Shown here: positions 58,969-64,000 of the stretch, piece by piece
Position numbering within the stretch: the first letter of the stretch is position 1
Layout: each line of letters begins with the position of its first letter
Origin: Humulus lupulus
Taxonomy: Eukaryota > Streptophyta > Magnoliopsida > Rosales > Cannabaceae
DNA: 64,000 nucleotides
Direction: 5' to 3'
Assembly: GCF_963169125.1 (NCBI RefSeq)
Contig: NC_084793.1
Location: 218,018,652-218,082,651, forward strand
Notes under the pieces: model-generated
Databases searched by the model: none
What the model was told of the DNA's origin: nothing
Seen by the model: only the letters and a program-made list of their open reading frames with translations
Made by a program: the position numbers and the translations under genes

Positions 58969-61724
58969 GTCATAAAAAGAATAATGCTCATTTTGCCTAC
59001 TTTGCATACATGATCTTTCTATAAAAACTACACAGTTGCATAATAGACATAATTTTGGACGTAAAAGTGAATTTGCATGTAACATGCATACATGGGAACA
59101 TTGCGTAATCGTGGCATTTAAAACGATAATTCTATGCGTCTTACTTCTATCGTTTTAAAAAAAATAAAAGACTTGTAGCATGTGTTGTTTGCCATTGTTT
59201 ATCTTCTTAAAATTACTAGGTTGATTAAATCTCCCAAGACATTCTTTTTATTTCATAAAAATAATTTTATTTAGCCATTAAGAAAATATAAAAGACCATT
59301 TATTATTTTCAAATTACAATGAAATAACAAAGGCATTGGAAATTATTTTAAAAAGAAAAATACCTATGATTATCATGTTTCCTTAGAAAAATCAATTTAA
59401 TATTGATTAATTGTGTTACATAGATGATGTGAGAAAAATATATATTTTAAGTGTGGAAAAATATATTTTATTTGAATTATTTTAAGGCTTAGTTTTATGT
59501 AACATAAATTCATAAATGACAATTAAATAATCATTTTAAACTAAACTTTCAGCCACCATTTAATTTCTTTAAAAATCACAAATAAATTAAATTCAATATT
59601 TTCCTTAATCAAAATAAAGAAAATCATAACTATTAAAATATACACTCATATCATATTAAAAATACCATTTTTAATATTACCATAATTTAGGGTATTAATT
59701 TATTTCAAATACTAATCAAATTCATTTTATTGAAACACAATTTACATATTTTTTACAAAAATTCCAGCAATCATATTTATCATTAAAAATCACTATATTG
59801 AATTTAAAACCTCATATTTTTCTAAAAATATAATAAAAATTATGTAGGTATTTATTTGAGTAAAAATATCATTTTATTGTGACTTAAAACACCCTTTTAA
59901 TTCCATAAAATCAACATAGCATTAAGGACATTACTTATGTATGCAAATCACTATATCACCAAACTTATTACCCAATTATTCACAAAAATCAGCAAGCATA
60001 ATTAATCATGAAATTCATCTTTTATCTCATGCTTTTCAAAAATTCCATACAAAATCATACATGTCCAATAAACACAATAAATCACAAATCCTAACATGCT
60101 CTTATTATACAAATAATTCAAAGAACATCACTAACACATATTCATATACAACCTTATAAAACCTTATTCTATTTCCAATGAATTCATACATGCAATCCAA
60201 CAAAACAATAATAACAACATGCATTAATACATAAACACCATTATTCACATATGCCTTTATATTAAATCTAACATGTTTCTATCATTTTTCATGCATACCA
60301 TAATTCATTGATACATAATATCATATACATCCTATCATGTTTCTAAAATCACCATTATTTCAAAACATACAAGGAAAACAATCATGATTGAACCTTCTAC
60401 CCCTAGGCCGAAACACTCAAGATCCACCACAAAATATCACAAAATTTCTCATCTACCTTCACATAAAACCAAGCATGCATCTATCATCATTCTTGCATAT
60501 TTTTACATAAATCAATTGTCTAAAATAATCATAGCAACATAAACATAAAATACAACCCTCATATAAATCTCATCAACACATATTCTCTCAAACATTCCCA
60601 TGAGCCTTTTTAACAAAACATATTCTTTTCATGAGAACTAAAACAAAACATAACCACCTCATCACCAACCTACAATAACCAAACCATTAAACACCACCAA
60701 AATCAACATCAAGGATAGACTCATCAATCTAACATAGGTTAAGAAAAACCATTACCTCTCTTGATTGTTGAATCAAGAATACTCTTAGCAAGAAAAACCT
60801 TGTCACCTATAGGGGATTTTCGAACACCATACATCCAAAGAAAGAAACCACAAATTAATCTTAGATTAGAGGAGAGGAGAAGACTCTAATTCAATATTCA
60901 AAGTACCAATAGGTTAGAACTTACCTAGGGTTTCGAAACCCTCTTCTTCTTCTCCTTCTCTTTCTTTTTCTCTTCTTCCTTCTCTCTAGAAAATGGCAGC
61001 CCTTTCCTCCTCTCTCTCTAGCTTGCCACTCTCTCTCTCTCTATCCTCTCTCTAGGTCACGGAAAAATGGCCTCACTTCCTTCTTTTCCTTCCTTTTAAT
61101 CTTAATTCCCTCATAAAGCCTCACCAAAATAAATGGTAAGTTCCCCAATCCACTCATCTAATTAAGCCTACAAATCCTTTATAATAAAGAGTATTTTAAA
61201 TAATAAAAATGTCAAAATTCCCTTACCCATAATAGCTATCTTCTTCCAATTTAAATTTATTTACCTTAGAAAAAAAATCAATCCCTTTCCCACCACACTA
61301 CACGTCCACCCTTCACTTACCCTTTATTTTATTTTTTTTAAATTAATCAATTATATCTAATATATGGAAATTATAAAATGTGTAGAAAATCTACACATGT
61401 GCATCATGTTACCATGCACTTGCACACACTAAATCACTAGGGTGCATCACTATCTACCATGCACCTTAGTACATTCAACCAAATCTCACATAATCACATT
61501 TTACAATATAAATAAATATATATCATTTAACAAGTAATTTCACAAAAATATTCTACAAACAATTCTAACAATTAAATAAAATAACAAACAATCAAATAAA
61601 ACAAACAACAACTAATAAAATAAACAACATTTAAATAAAACAATTTATCACACTTAACACTTAAATAAAATAAATCACAAAATTTTAATAAACTAAAAAA
61701 AAAAATTTGGTGCACTACAGAGAT

Positions 61725-62163
61725 AGGAAAGTCTAGTCATAATGGAGAAGTCAAATCAATTTCAACTCTTAGGTCCGGAAAGAACATTGTCAAACCTGAT
61801 TACATACCCGAGGTTGAAAAAGAAAAAGAAAAAGAAAAGAGTCAGCCTTCTAGTTCTAATGCAAATGACTCTTCAAATAAGGAAACTCCAATCCATCCTT
61901 TCATTCCAAAAGCCCCATTCCCACAAAGATTACTTCCAGTTAAAAAAGGGGGCCAATATAATGACATCTTGGAAGTTTTTAAACAAGTTAGTATCAATAT
62001 CCCTTTCTTAGATGCCATTAAAAAAATTCCTGATTACTCTAAATTTTTAAAGGATCTTTGAACTGTTAAAAGAAACACTAATGTTCCTAAAAAGACGTTT
62101 TTAACTGAACAAGCTAGTACCATTATTCAATATAAGAGTCTTGTTAAATATAAAGATCCTGGG
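61725..62163 (+). pseudogene. Athila gag-pol junction region
   Basis: Continues the gag frame after solo LTR F: EVKSISTLRSGKNIVKPDYI, KAPFPQRLLPVKKGGQYNDI, FKQVSINIPFLDAIKKIPD, then a stop (TGA at 62059) in KFLKDL, and KTFLTEQASTIIQYK. This is the conserved stretch just before the protease in Athila polyproteins. It is cut at 62163 (KYKDPG) by LTR E. Confidence 0.85.
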
Positions 62164-64000
62164 TGTATGCCCCGAATTCTCCGATGTGTTTAAAGGCGTG
62201 AATAGTAGGCCGGGAGGGCCATACTTGCTTAATTATGTTATTAATTGATGAAATGCATGTATATGTAGATTATATTATAATATGATGTGAAATGAATGCA
62301 TGTGTGCCCATATTTATAATTACAGGGGTGTGATGGTAATTTGGCCCGTTGAGGGTAAATTGTTTATTTGTATGCATGTCGGTGATATATTTTGAGACCA
62401 CATTATAATGTGGGTTCGTTTGAGCCATTCGGCATGAGACGATCATGGTATGTTAATTATCGGTTTGGTCATAACTAGTTTAAGCTCGGGGCTCGGGGTG
62501 AGTCTCGGGGTGTTTTTAATGATTAGAATGTTACCGGGCTTTAAAGGGTAACGGGATGTGAATTATTGGTGTTTGAGAGTATTGAGATTAGCGGGAATTG
62601 GGAAACATTAATTATGATTAACGGGATAAGTGGAAAGTACCAATTTTACCCTTGAAATGATTTTAGAAGCCTTGAATGACCTAGGGGCATTTAGGTCATT
62701 TGGTTTGGATATATGTGAAGCTTTAGATGGCTGTAGAAAACAGAACAAAAACAGAGCAAGAACTTCCCTTCCCGTACATCATTTTCCCTTATTTCTTCTT
62801 TGGAGATTTTGAGCTCAAAGTGAGGTTTCAAGCTACGAAATCAAGGGGCTGAGTTTGTAGACTTGGTTCAGCCATTGAGGAGGGTTTGATTTCGAATTTG
62901 AGGTGAGTTTCAGCCATAACTTTCTGGTTTATCTCTGTTTTGGTTTAAGATTTCAGATTGTAATTCTTTTGATGGATAGTTGAATTAATGGGAGTTAGGT
63001 TGATGTTTTACTTAGGTTTTGATGAGGGTGAGTTATAGATGAAGTTTGGGGGTTTTAATTGAGTGTTTGGAGGAGGTTTGAAGTTGGTTTGAAGGGCTTC
63101 TTTTAAGGGAAAACGCAGGGGAAGTCGACCTGGTGCGTGCTGGTTTCTGGGCTGTTTTGCGTAATGAGCCGCAGCATAGGTGAGCCGCGGCCCATGGTGC
63201 TTGATAGGGTTAGGCCGCCTCTGTTTGGGGGCGCGCGCGGCGCAGCTGGGGAGGGCTGTGACCCTTAGTGGCTTTTTGGCCAGAAAAGTGTTTTTAGCTT
63301 GGGGATTCAAGCCTTAGGCCTCGGGGTCGAACCTATTACCCGGTTGAGTAGTGTTTGATGTCTCGGAGGCTAGGTTTTGGTTTGGGAACCTTTTATGATT
63401 TATTTTATTGATGGAATCCCATAATTAGTTATGACCAGGTAACCGCTAAAGGACCAAAAGGTTGATCGTTCTCAAGGGTCGTTCTTTTATTCATTCTAGC
63501 TCGAACCAGAGGTAAGAAAACTGCACCCCAAATGTGACATGCATGGTTATTCATGAGGCAAGTTGGTTGTATAAATGTGGACATGAATTGATTATGGAAT
63601 ACTTAGCAAATGCTGCTCATCTGTGCATGGTACTGACTCATTAGTCAGATTTGGCAAAGGTGCTAATATCAAATGTGAAGCTGTGACTTATTAGTCAGGT
63701 TCGGCAGTGGTATTGGGCACTGGTCACGTTGCGCTGACTCATTAGTCAGAACGGCCTTAGCGTGTTAACGCAAGCCAACAAAGATTAGATCTAATCGATT
63801 ATCTGCATTGAATGACTCAAAGAGCATTAATTCCCGACCGACCTCAAGGTCGATGAACATTATAAGCGCTTGAAGGCTAGTGGCTTAACTAGCAGCCACT
63901 CTTCCATTTGATCTAGTGACTGGCTTGCCGATCACTCACTATGGTTTACCAGAACCTTTTGAAGGCAAGTGGCTTATCTAGCAGCCACTCTTCCACTTGA
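62164..64000 (+). mobile_element. Gypsy LTR E, partial (runs off window)
   Basis: Starts TGTATGCCCCGAATTCTCC at the break in Athila pol. Related to the LTR at 36812-39188 (TTGGCCCGTTGAGG block at 62340, CTCGGGGTGAGTCTCGGGG at 62490, GGTAAGAAAACTGCACCC at 63510). A GC-rich patch lies at 63110-63260 with GGCGCGCGCGGCGC. It is at least 1837 bp. Whether it is a solo LTR or a full element cannot be told. ORFs at 62630 and 63008 are not accepted. Confidence 0.8.
63630..64000 (+). repeat. LTR E internal repeats
   Basis: TGACTCATTAGTCAG or close variants occur three times (about 63631, 63686 and 63739), each an imperfect palindrome. A ~40-bp unit containing AGTGGCTTAACTAGCAGCC and ACTCTTCCA is present at about 63865 and again at 63960. 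Confidence 0.7.

Larger units (their letters stand above)
55702..61719 (-). mobile_element. Solo LTR F, ~3.9 kb, carrying a nested palindrome
   Basis: Perfect 5-bp duplication GAGAT (55697-55701 and 61720-61724). On the minus strand it starts TGTAGTGCACCAAAT and ends GGGCGTTCTTTACA. Removing the nested element (56825-58968 and one GTCAT) leaves about 3.87 kb with no coding domain, hence a long solo LTR. Landmarks are AAAAGCCCAGTAAGGAAG (complement of the CTTACTGGGCTTTT segment) at 56075 and CT-rich microsatellites at 60950-61060. The AT-rich 58974-60940 part holds no supported gene. Confidence 0.87.
51588..62163 (+). mobile_element. Athila-type Gypsy element, 5' part
   Basis: It comprises a 5' LTR (51588-53451), a primer-binding site for tRNA-Asp, a leader with hairpin repeats, gag (54426-55696, resuming at 61725) and the start of pol. 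It is interrupted by solo LTR F (55702-61719) and then by LTR E at 62164. The rest of pol and the 3' LTR would lie right of the window. Confidence 0.88.

Noticed and set aside
62630..63310. Frames in LTR E (60 and 100 codons) as genes
   Set aside because: They lie in LTR sequence homologous to the non-coding LTR at 36812-39188.

Overview
This is nuclear DNA of a flowering plant, most likely a eudicot with a repeat-rich genome. It consists almost entirely of transposable elements inserted into one another. I find no intact host gene, no rRNA or tRNA gene and no CRISPR array. The evidence for a plant is Ty1/Copia and Athila-type Ty3/Gypsy polyproteins, CACTA transposons starting CACTACAAGAAAAA, MITEs, and intron-containing fragments of plant-like genes. 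The species cannot be named from sequence alone.

Layout. (1) 1-22880: Copia-1 on the minus strand, running off the left edge. Its pol is split by CACTA-1 (1817-9567, TSD TTT) and by solo LTR A (11233-13110, TSD AACCT). Its 5' LTR is split by solo LTR B (15119-22663), which is itself split by CACTA-2 (16498-21904, TSD CAT). (2) 22881-23642: spacer with a ~95-bp tandem repeat. (3) 23643-46537: Copia-2 on the minus strand, with non-canonical TATTA...TAATA LTR ends. It is split by solo LTR C (25912-27779), solo LTR D (29726-31996), Copia-3 on the plus strand (32275-45392, TSD GTACC) and a poly(A)-tailed retroposon (45574-46370). Copia-3 contains a Gypsy composite with two LTRs in inverted orientation around an integrase fragment (33311-39188). 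(4) 46538-51587: spacer with four MITE-like hairpins and two Gypsy LTR fragments. (5) 51588 to the end: an Athila-type Gypsy element on the plus strand, split by a ~3.9-kb solo LTR F (55702-61719, TSD GAGAT) and by Gypsy LTR E (62164 onward). Solo LTR F carries a 2.1-kb near-perfect palindrome (56825-58968, TSD GTCAT).

How the parts relate. All retroelement coding regions are broken by stops, frameshifts or insertions. Both CACTA elements lack a recognisable transposase and carry pieces of host genes with introns kept, which indicates capture at the DNA level. CACTA-1 has three exons resembling tRNA pseudouridine synthase PUS3 and two exons of a WLM (Wss1-like) metalloprotease. CACTA-2 has the same WLM exons, two exons of tyrosyl-DNA phosphodiesterase 1 (TDP1) and one PUS3 exon. 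WLM/WSS1-type proteases and TDP1 both act in repair of DNA-protein crosslinks, so their presence in one transposon is striking.

The most unusual structures are the two inverted-LTR arrangements (33311-39188 and 56825-58968). In both, the LTR 3' ends face outward. The second is a self-contained unit with a perfect 5-bp target duplication and could act as a natural hairpin-RNA source.
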